A stretch of 64,000 bases of DNA, from positions 1,488,001 to 1,552,000 of the forward strand of contig NZ_CP179210.1 of the NCBI RefSeq assembly GCF_051201665.1. Reading direction: 5' to 3'. The number at the start of each line of letters is the position of its first letter. Positions within the stretch are counted from its first letter, which is position 1. The position numbers and the translations under genes were made by a program. The DNA is from Psychrobium sp051201665 (lineage in GTDB: Bacteria; Pseudomonadota; Gammaproteobacteria; Enterobacterales; Psychrobiaceae). The notes under the pieces are model-generated. The model did not search any database, had not been told where the DNA came from, and saw only the letters and a program-made list of their open reading frames with translations. Shown piece by piece: positions 35,240-46,800 of this stretch.

Positions 35240-36085
35240 CTACTGCTTTTTACGATAAATCTTATGTTTATCAAAAACGGTTTCATAGCGTGTCAGGGCC
35301 CGTGAGTAATCAAGTGACTCATGGCTACCTAAACACAGGTATCCTAACGGCAATATACTTTCACTAAATAGTGAAAAGACGCTTTCTTGCAGCGATTTAC
35401 CGAAATAAATCATCACATTTCGACAAAGTATCAGATGAAATTGACCAAATACGCTGTCACTGGCCAAATTGTGCTTTGCAAACGTCACATTGCGCGTTAA
35501 TTCTTTATCCATCACGATGCCATCTTCATGGCTGTCGTAATAATCTGAAAAACTTTGTTTACCGCCAGCGAGGTAGTAGTTTTCAGTGTATTTTTGCATG
35601 CGGCCATAATTAATAATGCCGCTTTGCGCTATTTTCAATGAATTAGCATTGAAATCAGTCGCGTATATATTGCAATTGTCGTAGAGTCCTTCCTCTTCCA
35701 ACATAATTGCCATTGAGTAAACCTCTTCACCTGTCGCACATCCTGCATGCCAAATGTTGACGCTAGGATAGGTTTTCAATAGCGGTAGGACTTTTTCTCG
35801 TAATGTCTTAAAAAATAGCGGATCACGAAACATTTCTGTGACGGGAACTGACACGGTATTTAACAAGTTTTCAAAAAACGCTTCATCATGCACTATCGGC
35901 TTAATAATGTCTGTTAGACTTTCGAATTCATATTTTTCAACATGATATTCTAATCGGCGTTTTAATGATTTTTGGGCATAATCATCAAAATTATGACCGT
36001 ATGTTAATTTTATTGCGTGCAACACTAACTGATATTCAATCTCATCACTGGTCGACAGTTTACTTTCACTCACTTTTTCTGACAC
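35240..36085 (-). CDS. CheR-type protein-glutamate methyltransferase
   Basis: SAM-dependent methyltransferase of the CheR family, 281 residues. The N-terminal helical domain is followed by NTVSVPVTEMFRDPLFF, the SAM-binding motif WHAGCATGEEVYSMAIMLEE, and the C-terminal LILCRNVMIYFGKSLQ. It begins with GTG (36085), 3 bases after the hybrid kinase stop. No chemoreceptor and no CheB methylesterase is encoded nearby, so its substrate is likely the adjacent signalling proteins or something elsewhere; this is inference. Confidence 0.92.
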   Translation of the reverse strand: MSEKVSESKLSTSDEIEYQLVLHAIKLTYGHNFDDYAQKSLKRRLEYHVEKYEFESLTDIIKPIVHDEAFFENLLNTVSVPVTEMFRDPLFFKTLREKVLPLLKTYPSVNIWHAGCATGEEVYSMAIMLEEEGLYDNCNIYATDFNANSLKIAQSGIINYGRMQKYTENYYLAGGKQSFSDYYDSHEDGIVMDKELTRNVTFAKHNLASDSVFGQFHLILCRNVMIYFGKSLQESVFSLFSESILPLGYLCLGSHESLDYSRALTRYETVFDKHKIYRKKQ

Positions 36086-36088
36086 AGG

Positions 36089-39000
36089 TTACGTCACTTC
36101 TTGATATAGCCAAACTCGCATCATGGCAATGAGTTTGTCTATGTCTACAGGTTTGGTCAGGTAATCACTCGCCCCAGCTTCGACGCATTTACGTCTGTCT
36201 TCCTGCATCGCTTTTGCTGTTAGGGCAATAATCGGTAAGTTAGCGTATTTTTCTTGTAATCTTATTTGGCGCATTGCCTCATGGCCATCCATTACTGGCA
36301 TCATAATATCCATCAATACGATATCGATGGCACTATTGGCTTCAAGACACTCTAAAGCCATTTGTCCATTGTCTGCTAAGGTAACTTTCATCCCTTGTTT
36401 TTTTAACACTTTAGAGAGGGCGAATGTGTTACGTAAATCATCATCGACTAAGAGCACTTCGCAGCCTTCAAAACTCGCTTCGGTGTTATTCGTATTCGCT
36501 GGTTTTGGTGGCGGTGTTGGCGCCGGTGCCATGGACTGCGTACTCTGTGTTGATGGTGCCGCTGGCTCGTTGGTGTCAACGTTTGATAAAAACAGTAGCA
36601 CCTCGTCATGTAAGCGCTCGTTTGAGTGAGCGCCGTCGATAATTACATGGTAATCGAGTTGGGCGAGGGTAGTGATCTGTTCTTGCGTTGGATCTGCATC
36701 GACAAACACAATGACGGAAATTTTAGACTCATTATTAAACTGATAGTTGTCGCTTAACCAAGTGAGTTGGAATTCAGAGAGTTGACTCGTTTTAATAATG
36801 ATGCCGCTGACAATATCACCAGCGTTCCCCAAATTATGAGACAGTTCATCAAGCGAGTTAACCGTGGTGACGTTCATTGCGGTATTATCTAAAAACTTTA
36901 AATCAATTTCAGCATTTGAATCGCCTTGGTCAAATACGATTAATTGCTGATCACTTTGGTTTGGTGACTCTTTAACAAGGCTAAATAGCAAGGTTCGAAT
37001 ATCCTGTGTTGCAATTGGTTTTTGATGGAAGGCAACAGCGCCCTTGTCTGTAAGTTCGTTTGTTTTGTTGTGTCCTGAGATGACATGTACTGGAATGTCA
37101 CGAGTCTCAGGTTGTTCTTTTAAAATATCGAGAATGTCAGCGCCAGGCAAGTCAGGTAGCCCTAGGTCAAGAATTACGCCACAGGGCTTGTGTTCTTTAA
37201 CAAGACTAATTCCTTGCGCTCCGGTACTCGCTAATACGCAATCAAAGCCCGATTTTTTAGCGAGTGTCGCTAATACTTTAGAGAAATTAACGTCATCCTC
37301 AATGATGACGACAACCTTGTTGTCGCTGTTTGAAGGCTGGATCGTTTGTTTAATTTCAGCTATCGAAGGCACTGGAGATGTATCCGCCACAGCCGGTTGT
37401 GACGTAGGCGATGGTGTAATCGAATGAGGCATCGATGCACTCAATAACGCACTAGGAACCGATGAAATCATTTGCGGCTCATCTTCTTCCCCTGTATTTT
37501 CTACCGCATCTTTCACTGGAATATAAAGCGTAAATGTACTGCCTTGTTCAGGTATACTTTCAACACCTAATTCACCGCCTATTAGGCTAGTTAAATGACG
37601 TGAAATTGTTAAGCCAAGACCTGTACCACCATATTTACGACTTGTTGACCCGTCAGCCTGTTGGAAGGCTTCAAAGATAGCTTTTTGTTTCTCTTCAGAA
37701 ATGCCGATTCCTGTATCAACAATCGAAATGGCTAGCACTGGGTTTTCATTGAGTACATCTTGCGAATACTTACGACCTGCTGGTGCGTAATTAGCCACTA
37801 ATTTTACGCCGCCAATTTCCGTAAACTTGATTGCATTTGACAATAAATTTTTCAAAATCTGTTGTACTTTTTGAACATCAATTGCCATTTCTGCCGGAAC
37901 TTCACTGTTCACTTCAACGTCGAATTTCAGGCCTTTCTCGTTGGTAATTGCTCTAAATTGTCCGTTGAGTTCATAGGTAATATCTCGTACGTTACATGCC
38001 TCATACAAGACTTCCATTTTGCCAGCTTCAATTTTTGATAAGTCTAAAATGTCGTTAATAAGTGACAATAATTCTTGGCCACTACGATGAATGACCTTTG
38101 ACGATTCTACTTGGTCATCATCCAAATTACCTTCTTCGTTGTCCGCGAGAATTCGCGACAAAATCAACATAGAGTTAAGTGGTGTACGCAGTTCATGGGA
38201 CATATTCGCTAAGAATTCAGATTTGTATCGACTAGATGCTTCTAGTTGATCTGCTTTTTCAGTGATTTCTTGACGTGATTTCTCAATTTCTGCGTTCTTT
38301 GTTTCAATGGCAGTATTTTTATGCTCGAGCGATTCATTCGTCGCTTGAAGTTCTTGTGACTGTTGTTCTAGTTTTTTCTGTGAGTTGGCGAGTTGCGTAG
38401 AGCGTTGCTCAACTTCTTCATTGATGGCGCGTAGCTCCTCCTCACGCACTTGCAATTCTTCCATGTGCTGTTGAGATTGGTCGAGCAGCTCTTGTAATTT
38501 TTGATGCGATTCTGACACACTTAACGCGGTAGCAATAGATTCTGTTATTGCTTCCACATAGCGATAGGCTTCAGGATGTGATTTGTCTAACCAGCCCAGC
38601 TCCATGATGCCGATGACAACGTCATCTTTGACTAATGGGAATATAATCAATGTTTGTGGTGATATCTCACCCATACTTGAACTTATTGAGACATAATCTT
38701 CTGGTAAATCGTCAATGGTCATGACTGCCTTTGAGATAGCTGCTTGACCAATTAAACCATCACCGAATTCTATGGTTTGATTAGCAAAGTGAGGGACAAA
38801 TGCGTAGCCGCCGGCCAATTCAAGCTCTTGATCTTTTACAATATAGAGCGAGCCAACTTTAGCATTAAGGTAACTACAAACAAATGAAACGATGTTGTCT
38901 GCTAAATCAGTGCTTATTTGGTTACCACGCATGGTTTCAGACAGTTTTACCATGCCTTCTTGTAACCAGCGCTCTGCTTCTTCATTCTGAAATGCTTGAT

Positions 39001-40126
39001 TAATATGATTGGACATTTCATTGATGGAGCTGGCAAGTTGCCCAATTTCATCTTGTGAAGTGACTTCTAACTCTTGCTCTATGTCGCCACTGGCAATGGT
39101 ATTGGTGGAGTTCACCATACTGATGATAGGGCGGGTGTAATGTCGAGCGACCATGTAGGAGAAAATGACTAATGGAATTGCGATCGCAAATATAATGACG
39201 TAAATCGATACTTGCATCGCCGTGATGCTGGCCATGGTTTCCACCATGTCTTTTTTCACTACAATACCAATATTGTATTTAGGTGAATAACGCCACACGC
39301 TAGCGACTTTTTCTAGTCGATAATCAAAGGTTTCACCCTGTCCTGAGTTTCCTTGAACAGCGCGTTGAATCGCATGACTCATGTCAGCATTTAGCTCTAT
39401 GGTTAATGGCTTAGCATTTTTTTGAGCAAAGCGTCGATCTGATAAAAACTGAACCTCGTTGCCCTTTAGGTAGGCTAAAATCACTTCACCTGTTTCGCCT
39501 AAGGTGGCATCAACCGCTGAAATAGAGGTTAAAACTTGCGGTGAAATTTGAAATACCACTGCACCAAGCATGATGTCATTTTTTATAATCGGGTGAGCAA
39601 TGAATGCAGAAAAACTATTGCCATCCGCTTCATAAGCTTCAAATTTAGAATGTTGAGCCGCTTTAGTGCGAATAACATCTTGGGTTAATGTTGCCATGGT
39701 TGAACCATTATAATGGCCCGTATAAATATTAGTGCCTACATCGTCGGTGGTCGCTGTCGCAAATCTAACATCGCCAGTGGTATTAACTAAATAGATGTTT
39801 TTAAGGTGTTCTTTATCTTTAATGCTAATGAGGTATTGTTCAATGTCGTCTGCTATGACGTCATCAGCTTTAAGTGGATCATTAAAAATAATGGCTTGGT
39901 CGATAATTTGCGGTGACTTAGCAAGTGTATTCGCTTGGCCAATTTCTCGGTAAAATAGCTGCTCAATCAACGTTAATCGGTGTGAAAGTGTGGCGTCTAA
40001 TTCGGCAAAAGTCTGCTTTATTTGTTCACTTCGTGTTGACTGAAACGTGAGGAATTCAGTAATAATAGTTGGCAGCAATGCAACCAAAATTAATAGAATC
40101 AACAGTTTATCTTGAATTCTTTTCAT
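36089..40126 (-). CDS. Hybrid sensor histidine kinase with Cache, HAMP, GAF and multiple receiver domains
   Basis: 1345 residues. Order: transmembrane helix (about 7-25), a large periplasmic Cache-like sensor, a second transmembrane helix (about 298-320), HAMP, GAF (about 400-530), a long coiled coil rich in Q and E (about 540-635), HisKA with the phospho-histidine in FLANMSHELRTPLNSM, HATPase with NAIKFTE, DTGIGIS and GGTGLGLTIS. Then comes a receiver (VVIIEDDVNFSK, aspartate in VILDLGLPDLPG), a degenerate receiver-like part lacking the usual aspartate, and a final full receiver (VLLVDDDLRNTF, IVLMDIMMPVMDG, DYLTKPV). It heads the operon with cheR and the GGDEF-EAL gene. Confidence 0.93.
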   Translation of the reverse strand: MKRIQDKLLILLILVALLPTIITEFLTFQSTRSEQIKQTFAELDATLSHRLTLIEQLFYREIGQANTLAKSPQIIDQAIIFNDPLKADDVIADDIEQYLISIKDKEHLKNIYLVNTTGDVRFATATTDDVGTNIYTGHYNGSTMATLTQDVIRTKAAQHSKFEAYEADGNSFSAFIAHPIIKNDIMLGAVVFQISPQVLTSISAVDATLGETGEVILAYLKGNEVQFLSDRRFAQKNAKPLTIELNADMSHAIQRAVQGNSGQGETFDYRLEKVASVWRYSPKYNIGIVVKKDMVETMASITAMQVSIYVIIFAIAIPLVIFSYMVARHYTRPIISMVNSTNTIASGDIEQELEVTSQDEIGQLASSINEMSNHINQAFQNEEAERWLQEGMVKLSETMRGNQISTDLADNIVSFVCSYLNAKVGSLYIVKDQELELAGGYAFVPHFANQTIEFGDGLIGQAAISKAVMTIDDLPEDYVSISSSMGEISPQTLIIFPLVKDDVVIGIMELGWLDKSHPEAYRYVEAITESIATALSVSESHQKLQELLDQSQQHMEELQVREEELRAINEEVEQRSTQLANSQKKLEQQSQELQATNESLEHKNTAIETKNAEIEKSRQEITEKADQLEASSRYKSEFLANMSHELRTPLNSMLILSRILADNEEGNLDDDQVESSKVIHRSGQELLSLINDILDLSKIEAGKMEVLYEACNVRDITYELNGQFRAITNEKGLKFDVEVNSEVPAEMAIDVQKVQQILKNLLSNAIKFTEIGGVKLVANYAPAGRKYSQDVLNENPVLAISIVDTGIGISEEKQKAIFEAFQQADGSTSRKYGGTGLGLTISRHLTSLIGGELGVESIPEQGSTFTLYIPVKDAVENTGEEDEPQMISSVPSALLSASMPHSITPSPTSQPAVADTSPVPSIAEIKQTIQPSNSDNKVVVIIEDDVNFSKVLATLAKKSGFDCVLASTGAQGISLVKEHKPCGVILDLGLPDLPGADILDILKEQPETRDIPVHVISGHNKTNELTDKGAVAFHQKPIATQDIRTLLFSLVKESPNQSDQQLIVFDQGDSNAEIDLKFLDNTAMNVTTVNSLDELSHNLGNAGDIVSGIIIKTSQLSEFQLTWLSDNYQFNNESKISVIVFVDADPTQEQITTLAQLDYHVIIDGAHSNERLHDEVLLFLSNVDTNEPAAPSTQSTQSMAPAPTPPPKPANTNNTEASFEGCEVLLVDDDLRNTFALSKVLKKQGMKVTLADNGQMALECLEANSAIDIVLMDIMMPVMDGHEAMRQIRLQEKYANLPIIALTAKAMQEDRRKCVEAGASDYLTKPVDIDKLIAMMRVWLYQEVT

Positions 40127-40410
40127 CTAAATAAGTCCCTGATTCAAGATTTTTTCTGTAGTGATTTAGCAATCATGTTATTGGTATTATTTAACTGTAA
40201 CCCTTTAGCTAACAACTTCTTAAACATCTTAATTCCTTTTAACGCTAAATATATTTATGAGAGTAACATACGACAAAAATCCAACATATCATAAAAAAAG
40301 ATGAGTGTAACTAATGAACACTAGATTTTTTATTGGCCAGTAACATTGTCTTTTTAGCTTGCTTTCATAGATAATCTAAGCTTTCCAATCAGTGACTTAA
40401 CAGAGGATAT

Positions 40411-43400
40411 GTGTTTAGACTTTATCACTCAAATAAACTGGATGTTTTAAAGGGCATCTTAGCGCATATTATTAGACAACAACCTTTGCCTAATCCCTTT
40501 GAGTCTGAGAAAGTATTAGTACAAAGTCCCGGCATGGCGCAGTGGCTAAAATTAGAGCTCGCTAAAGATTTTGGGATCTGTGCCAATGTGACGTTTCCAC
40601 TGCCTGCAAGTTTTATCTGGCAAACCTTTGTTGACTTACTCCCTGATGTACCTGAACGCAGTGCCTTTAATAAGGATGCGATGGCGTGGCAAATTATTAA
40701 ATTGCTACCCAGTTATCTTGACGATGACGCGTTTAGTGAACTCTCTCATTACCTGCACGATGATGAACCGTTAAAGCTCTATCAACTTGCCTATAAAATC
40801 GCGGATATATTTGATCAGTATTTAGTTTATCGCCCGCAATGGATTGAAGCGTGGCAAGAGGGAGATTTTACGTCGTGTCGAGATAAACCGTGGCAAGGGA
40901 TTTTGTGGAAGCGGTTATTTGAGGTCATCACAGACAGCGGCCAAAGTCATTATCATCGCGCAAACTTATACGAACATTTAATTGAAGCGCTGGCAAACCC
41001 AACGACTAAGGCGCACTTGCCAACACGAATTTTTGTGTTTGGTATTTCAGCATTACCGCCGAAATATCTTCAAGCATTAAAAATGATGTCATCGCATATC
41101 GATGTTCACTTTTTTCTGAACAATCCGTGTCAGCATTATTGGGGAGACATCGTTGATGAGCGTTGGTTGGCTAAGCTCAGTAAAAGACAGTTTCAACAAT
41201 TGAATGTAAAAGACTTTAGTGAACAATCGACTGTTAATCACGTGCCACAGCTTCTAGAAGAGTCGCAATTTAATGCGCTTGGTGAGCTAGCGGTAGGAAA
41301 TCCAATACTCGCCTCGATGGGGAAATTAGGGCGTGATAATTTGGCCTTGTTGTTAGAATTAGAAGCCCAAGAAATAGATGCCTACGTACCGAGTGAACAA
41401 ACATCGTTATTAGACTTTATTAATGACGATATTTTAGAGTTGCAAGACAGTACGTTCATTGCGCGCACCAAAGAACATCTAGCAACAGAAAATCCACGCC
41501 GCGTAATCGCGCATGATGACGACTCAATTTCTATTCACAGTTGTCACAGCCCGATGCGGGAAGTTGAAGTGCTGCGGGATCAAATTTTAGCGATGTTGGC
41601 AAACGATGCTGAATTAACACCAAAAGATATCGTTGTGATGATGCCGGATGTCAACGCTTATAGTCCGTATATTCAAGCGGTGTTTTCACATCGCCATCAC
41701 TATATTGATTTTTCTATTTCAGATCGCAGTGCAACACAAGAATTTCCTATTCTCCTGAGTTTTCTGAGCTTGATGTCTTTAACGCATTTGCGCAAAGGGG
41801 CCAGTGAATTATTTAGTTTGCTTGAAGTACCTGCCATCATGGCGCAGTTCGAATTAGATACCAAACATATTGAATCATTGAAGCGTTGGATTGACGAATC
41901 TGGCATCCGCCAAGGGCTCGGTGACGAAGGCGTCTATACCAATAGTTGGCTGTTTGGATTAAATCGGATGTTCAAAGGCTACAGTCAGCAAGAGTCTGAT
42001 CCATTAAATAGCGATGACGTTAATTTGTGGCAGGGCATTCTAGCCTATCCAGAAACTGTCGGATTAGCGGCTGAAAATTTGGGGCAGTTAAGTTATTTTG
42101 TCGAACTTATCACCCGCTTTAGTCAAGCGTTAGATGGTGATAAAACGATCGCCCAGTGGCGTGAGTTAATTGAGTCAATGTTAACTGAGTTTTATCAATC
42201 GTCGATAGAATATGACAATGAGTTAAGTATTATTCATCAGGCTTTAGAATCATTGACGCAAGAATTATTGCTGGCTGATTTTGAGCTAGAAATTAGCCAT
42301 GAGGTATTGTTTGCGCATCTTTCTGGAAAGCTCGATGCAGGTTCTGCCAGCCAGCGATTTTTAGCCGGTAAACTTAATTTTTGTACCTTAATGCCAATGC
42401 GTTCTGTGCCGTTTAAAGTCGTGTGTATTTTGGGCATGAACGATGGCGTTTATCCGCGAAGCATTGCGCCAATTGGCTTTGATTTAATGGCAAGCAATCA
42501 TCAAAAGGGCGACAGAAGTCGACGCGATGATGACCGGTATTTATTTTTAGAAGCCATGTTAAGTGCCCAGAAGAAACTTTACATCAGTTATTGTGGCCGC
42601 AGCATTAAGGACAATAGTGAACGATGTCCGAGTGTTCTTATTAATGAATTAACCGATTATATTGCCTTATCATACAAGCTCGTGGGTGATGAGAAACAAA
42701 GCCCTCAAGAATGTAGCAAGCGCATTATTGATAAACTGATTTGTCAGCACCCACTAACCCCATTTAGTCCAAGCTATTATCAAGAGGATAGTAGTTACTT
42801 CTCGTATCAACGTGATTGGTTAGGGGCGCTAACGAGTCATCAAGTTAATGAAAACTTGTCGCAGCAATCATTGGCAAAGGTTTTTGATAATACGGTGATT
42901 TCCATTGAGCAATTAGCGCGATTTGTGAAACATCCTGCTCAATTTTTCTTTAATCAACGTTTAGGGATTTACTTTTCAGATGACGATGGCGAACTCAATG
43001 ACAGCGAGCCTTTTTCACCGGATGGCTTAGTGAGTTATGACGTTAAGCAACGGCTGTTGGCAGGTTATATACATAGCGCGCAACAAAACACGCAGTCACA
43101 TATCAAAGGCATGGGCGTTTTACCTCATGCTCATTTTGCCGACATATTCCTTGATGAACAACAACAAGCGATGTCGCCACTAGCGCAGCAAATCAAACCT
43201 TATATTGCCCGCCCTAGTCCCGACATTGAGGTTGATATTGCCATTGAAGCACATCAACAATGCTTTCATATTCAAGGTTGGTTAAAGGGGCATTATGATG
43301 GACATACGTTGATACTTTATAAGCCCGGCAAGGCGAATGCCAAGTTCTTCGTTGATTGTTATGTTCAGTTCTTGTGTTTTTGCGTTGTTACAACTGAGCC

Positions 43401-43821
43401 AAAAGTGCAAATGAAAATATTTGCACAAGATGGCCAATGGTTGTTTAACGCTATTTCCCCCCAAGATGCATTGGCGCGATTAACTGAGTTAGTGACTTGT
43501 TATGGTGATGGATTAGCTAGTCCTTTGCCGTTAGCTCTGCAAAGTGGCTGGAAGTATATTCAAGCACGTTATCAGGAAGAAACAGGCGATTTAGTTGATG
43601 ATGAAAAATCACTCGACAAAGCGCATCGTGCTTTTAAAGATCGCTATAACAGCAATGTGCGCATGGCAGGTGAAGGGGAAGATCCTTATCTTCAGCGATG
43701 TATGACAAGTGGGTCATTTGATGGTTTATCGCAACAATCACAACAACAGATGATTGATATTGCACTGGCGATATTATTGCCTGTGCGACAACTGTTGGAG
43801 GCCATCGATGATGGAGAGTAG
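40411..43821 (+). CDS. recC: Exodeoxyribonuclease V subunit gamma (RecC)
   Basis: Chi-recognition and structural subunit of the RecBCD helicase-nuclease. 1136 residues, the family length. The beginning MFRLYHSNKLDVLKGILAHI, then VQSPGMAQWLKLELA, the helicase-like LNFCTLMPMRSVPFKV and GMNDGVYPR, and the C-terminal dead nuclease-like fold are typical. It starts with GTG (40411) behind AGAGGA. In enterics ptrA lies between recC and recB; here recB follows immediately. Confidence 0.95.
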   Translation: MFRLYHSNKLDVLKGILAHIIRQQPLPNPFESEKVLVQSPGMAQWLKLELAKDFGICANVTFPLPASFIWQTFVDLLPDVPERSAFNKDAMAWQIIKLLPSYLDDDAFSELSHYLHDDEPLKLYQLAYKIADIFDQYLVYRPQWIEAWQEGDFTSCRDKPWQGILWKRLFEVITDSGQSHYHRANLYEHLIEALANPTTKAHLPTRIFVFGISALPPKYLQALKMMSSHIDVHFFLNNPCQHYWGDIVDERWLAKLSKRQFQQLNVKDFSEQSTVNHVPQLLEESQFNALGELAVGNPILASMGKLGRDNLALLLELEAQEIDAYVPSEQTSLLDFINDDILELQDSTFIARTKEHLATENPRRVIAHDDDSISIHSCHSPMREVEVLRDQILAMLANDAELTPKDIVVMMPDVNAYSPYIQAVFSHRHHYIDFSISDRSATQEFPILLSFLSLMSLTHLRKGASELFSLLEVPAIMAQFELDTKHIESLKRWIDESGIRQGLGDEGVYTNSWLFGLNRMFKGYSQQESDPLNSDDVNLWQGILAYPETVGLAAENLGQLSYFVELITRFSQALDGDKTIAQWRELIESMLTEFYQSSIEYDNELSIIHQALESLTQELLLADFELEISHEVLFAHLSGKLDAGSASQRFLAGKLNFCTLMPMRSVPFKVVCILGMNDGVYPRSIAPIGFDLMASNHQKGDRSRRDDDRYLFLEAMLSAQKKLYISYCGRSIKDNSERCPSVLINELTDYIALSYKLVGDEKQSPQECSKRIIDKLICQHPLTPFSPSYYQEDSSYFSYQRDWLGALTSHQVNENLSQQSLAKVFDNTVISIEQLARFVKHPAQFFFNQRLGIYFSDDDGELNDSEPFSPDGLVSYDVKQRLLAGYIHSAQQNTQSHIKGMGVLPHAHFADIFLDEQQQAMSPLAQQIKPYIARPSPDIEVDIAIEAHQQCFHIQGWLKGHYDGHTLILYKPGKANAKFFVDCYVQFLCFCVVTTEPKVQMKIFAQDGQWLFNAISPQDALARLTELVTCYGDGLASPLPLALQSGWKYIQARYQEETGDLVDDEKSLDKAHRAFKDRYNSNVRMAGEGEDPYLQRCMTSGSFDGLSQQSQQQMIDIALAILLPVRQLLEAIDDGE

Positions 43822-43837
43822 TGAATTGGAAAGTAAT

Positions 43838-46800
43838 ATGACGACAACAGCGCAACAGCTCAATGTCATGACATTGCCCCTGTTTGGAGAACGATTGATT
43901 GAAGCATCAGCGGGAACAGGAAAAACCTATACCATTGCTGGCTTATATTTACGTTTATTACTGGGCCATGGCGCTGAAAATGCACACCCACGGCCACTAA
44001 GTGTCGATGAAATACTAGTGGTAACCTTTACTGAAGCGGCCACGAGTGAACTTAGAGACCGGATCCGCGCGCGCATTGTGCAAACCCGCCAAGCATTTAT
44101 TGCTGGATTTAGTGATGATCCATTAATTAGTGAATTACTTGAACAATATCAAGATCACCACCAAGCTGAACACTTGCTGCTTAATGCCGTCCGACAGATG
44201 GATGAAGCGGCAATATTTACGATTCATGGATTTTGTCAGCGGATGCTTAAAGAACATGCCTTTGAATCGGGTAGTTATTTTGAAACACAATTTATTACTG
44301 AACAAGCGACGATACGCACGCAAGCGATTGAAGACTTTTGGCGCCAACATTTTTACAACACTGACCAGCCGCAAGATTTATTGCTTGCCAAGCTGGTGGA
44401 CAGTTTGTGGGCGTCACCTCAATTATTACTTAAAGACATTAGTCGCTATTTATCTGATCCCTACTTATCAATTCAAGCGCCATTAGCCGATAAGCCATTA
44501 ACACAGTCAATCAACGATATTGTGCAATCGGTAGATAGATTTAAACAGCAGTGGCTAGCGGCGTACCAAGACATTGAAAGTCATATCAAAGAGTCAGGTG
44601 TCGATAAGCGTAGTTATAGTAGTCGAAATGTGCCTAAATGGATTGGCCTGATTACCGAATGGGCGCAGCAACCCACACAATCAATTATTGTACCTGAGTC
44701 GTTAGCACGGTTTGATGTCGCGCTATTGCATGAAAAAACCAAGAAGGGCGCTGCGCCATCATTGGATATCTTTAGCCAAGTTAATGAGCTTTTAACGCAA
44801 GATATTAACTTAAAGCCCGCTATTTTAGCGCAAGCTATTGCGTATACTCGCGCTCATGTATCCGATCATAAAAAACAACAATCACTATTATCTTTTGACG
44901 ATTTACTGACTAATTTACACCACGCACTTGATGGTGAGATCAGTGTGCAAGCGGATAGCTTAGCGAAAAAAATACGCGGGCAATACCCGCTGGCAATGAT
45001 TGATGAGTTTCAAGACACGGACTTGATGCAATATCAGATCTTTAACACTATTTATGGCCAGCAAAGTGATGCGGGTTTATTAATGATTGGTGACCCTAAG
45101 CAAGCTATCTACAGTTTCCGCGGCGCTGATATATTTACCTATATTAAAGCGCGTAAAATGGTAAAAAATCATTACACGCTAGGCACTAATTATCGCTCAA
45201 CACCGATGATGGTTGATGGGGTTAATAGCTTATTTGAACAATCAAATGCCCCCTTTATTTATCGTGATGATATCGGTTTTACCCCCGTTAACTCAGTGCC
45301 CAATAAGTCGACGTTTATTCTTGATGAACAAGAGCAACATGCGATTACACAGTGGTTATTGCCCTGTGATGGCACCCTGTCTAATAGTGACTATCAGACG
45401 CAAATGGCGCTAGCCTGTGCAAACCAAATTAATACGCTCCTTAGTCAAGGACAACAAGGCAAGGCTGGCTTTAGAAATAATGAATCGCTGGTGGCAGTGC
45501 AAGCTAGTGATATTGCTGTATTGGTTCGAACCGGACGTGAAGCGCAATTAGTTAAAACGCAACTGGCCCAACAAGGCATTGCTAGCGTGTATTTGTCCAA
45601 CCGCCAAAGTATTTTTGGCAGTGTTATCGTTAAAGATTGTTGGCGCGTGCTGCACGCCATTGCCAATCCAAATGATGGACGTGCAATTCGCAGTGCAATG
45701 GCGACAGGCTTAATGGCGCAATCTCTTGAGCAATTAGAACGCTTGAACAACGATGAGCGACGTTGGCAACAGTTAGTCGATGACTGTCACTATTATCAAG
45801 GCCGCTGGCAGCACGTTGGTGTATTAGCAATGTTGCGTGAATTTATGCACCAACATCAATTGCCTAGCCAGTTATTGTCTTTAGCTGACGGTGAACGTCA
45901 ATTGACAGATTTAATGCATTTGGGTGAAATTTTACAGCAACAAAGTTTAGAGATTGTTGGTGAGCACGCATTGCTGCATTGGCTTAGCGACCAAATGAAC
46001 AACGCTGAACAAGAAAACCAAGAGCAGCAATTACGTTTAGAATCAGACAAAAATTTAGTACAAATCGTCACTATTCATAAATCAAAGGGCCTTGAATATA
46101 ACCTGGTCTTTTTACCCTTTATTTGTAGTGCTAGAGTGACTAAAGAACCCATTTATCATCAAAACGATCAAACGTTAGTAGATTTAAAATTTGGTGAACA
46201 AGCACTTGAGGCCGCTGATAAAGAGCGCCTTGCAGAAGATTTACGACTGTTTTATGTTGCGATTACACGTGCTGTACATCATGTATGGCTCGGCTTTGCT
46301 CCGGTTAAAAGCGGTCAAGCCAACAAAGCAAAAACGAGTGACTTACACCATAGCGCTATTGGTTATCTGTATTTAAACGGCGCCGTCACTAATGCCCAAG
46401 AGTTAAGTGCACGATTAAATGAAATTGCGTCAACACATCAAGCCATTACAACGAGTACGCTAATGCTCAGTCAAATGCCTGTTTTTCAAAATGCACAGCA
46501 AGATGATTCGCCAACGTTGAACGCGCGCCATTTTGATAGTGACATCGAAAATAATTATTGGATTACCAGTTATTCGGCATTGTCAAAGTCGAGCCATAGT
46601 CATGAGCCTAGTGACGTTGACGCGAGTCTTGAGACGCTGGCGATTTATTGGGAAGAAGCGCTCGCTAATGTACAAGAGCCAATGCTTGATGAAGAAACAG
46701 AGTTAACGGTATTTAGTTTTCCCCGTGGCGCCCACGCCGGTACATTTTTGCATACGTTATTTGAAGAAATCGATTTTAGTGAATCAGATCCGCAAGTCTT

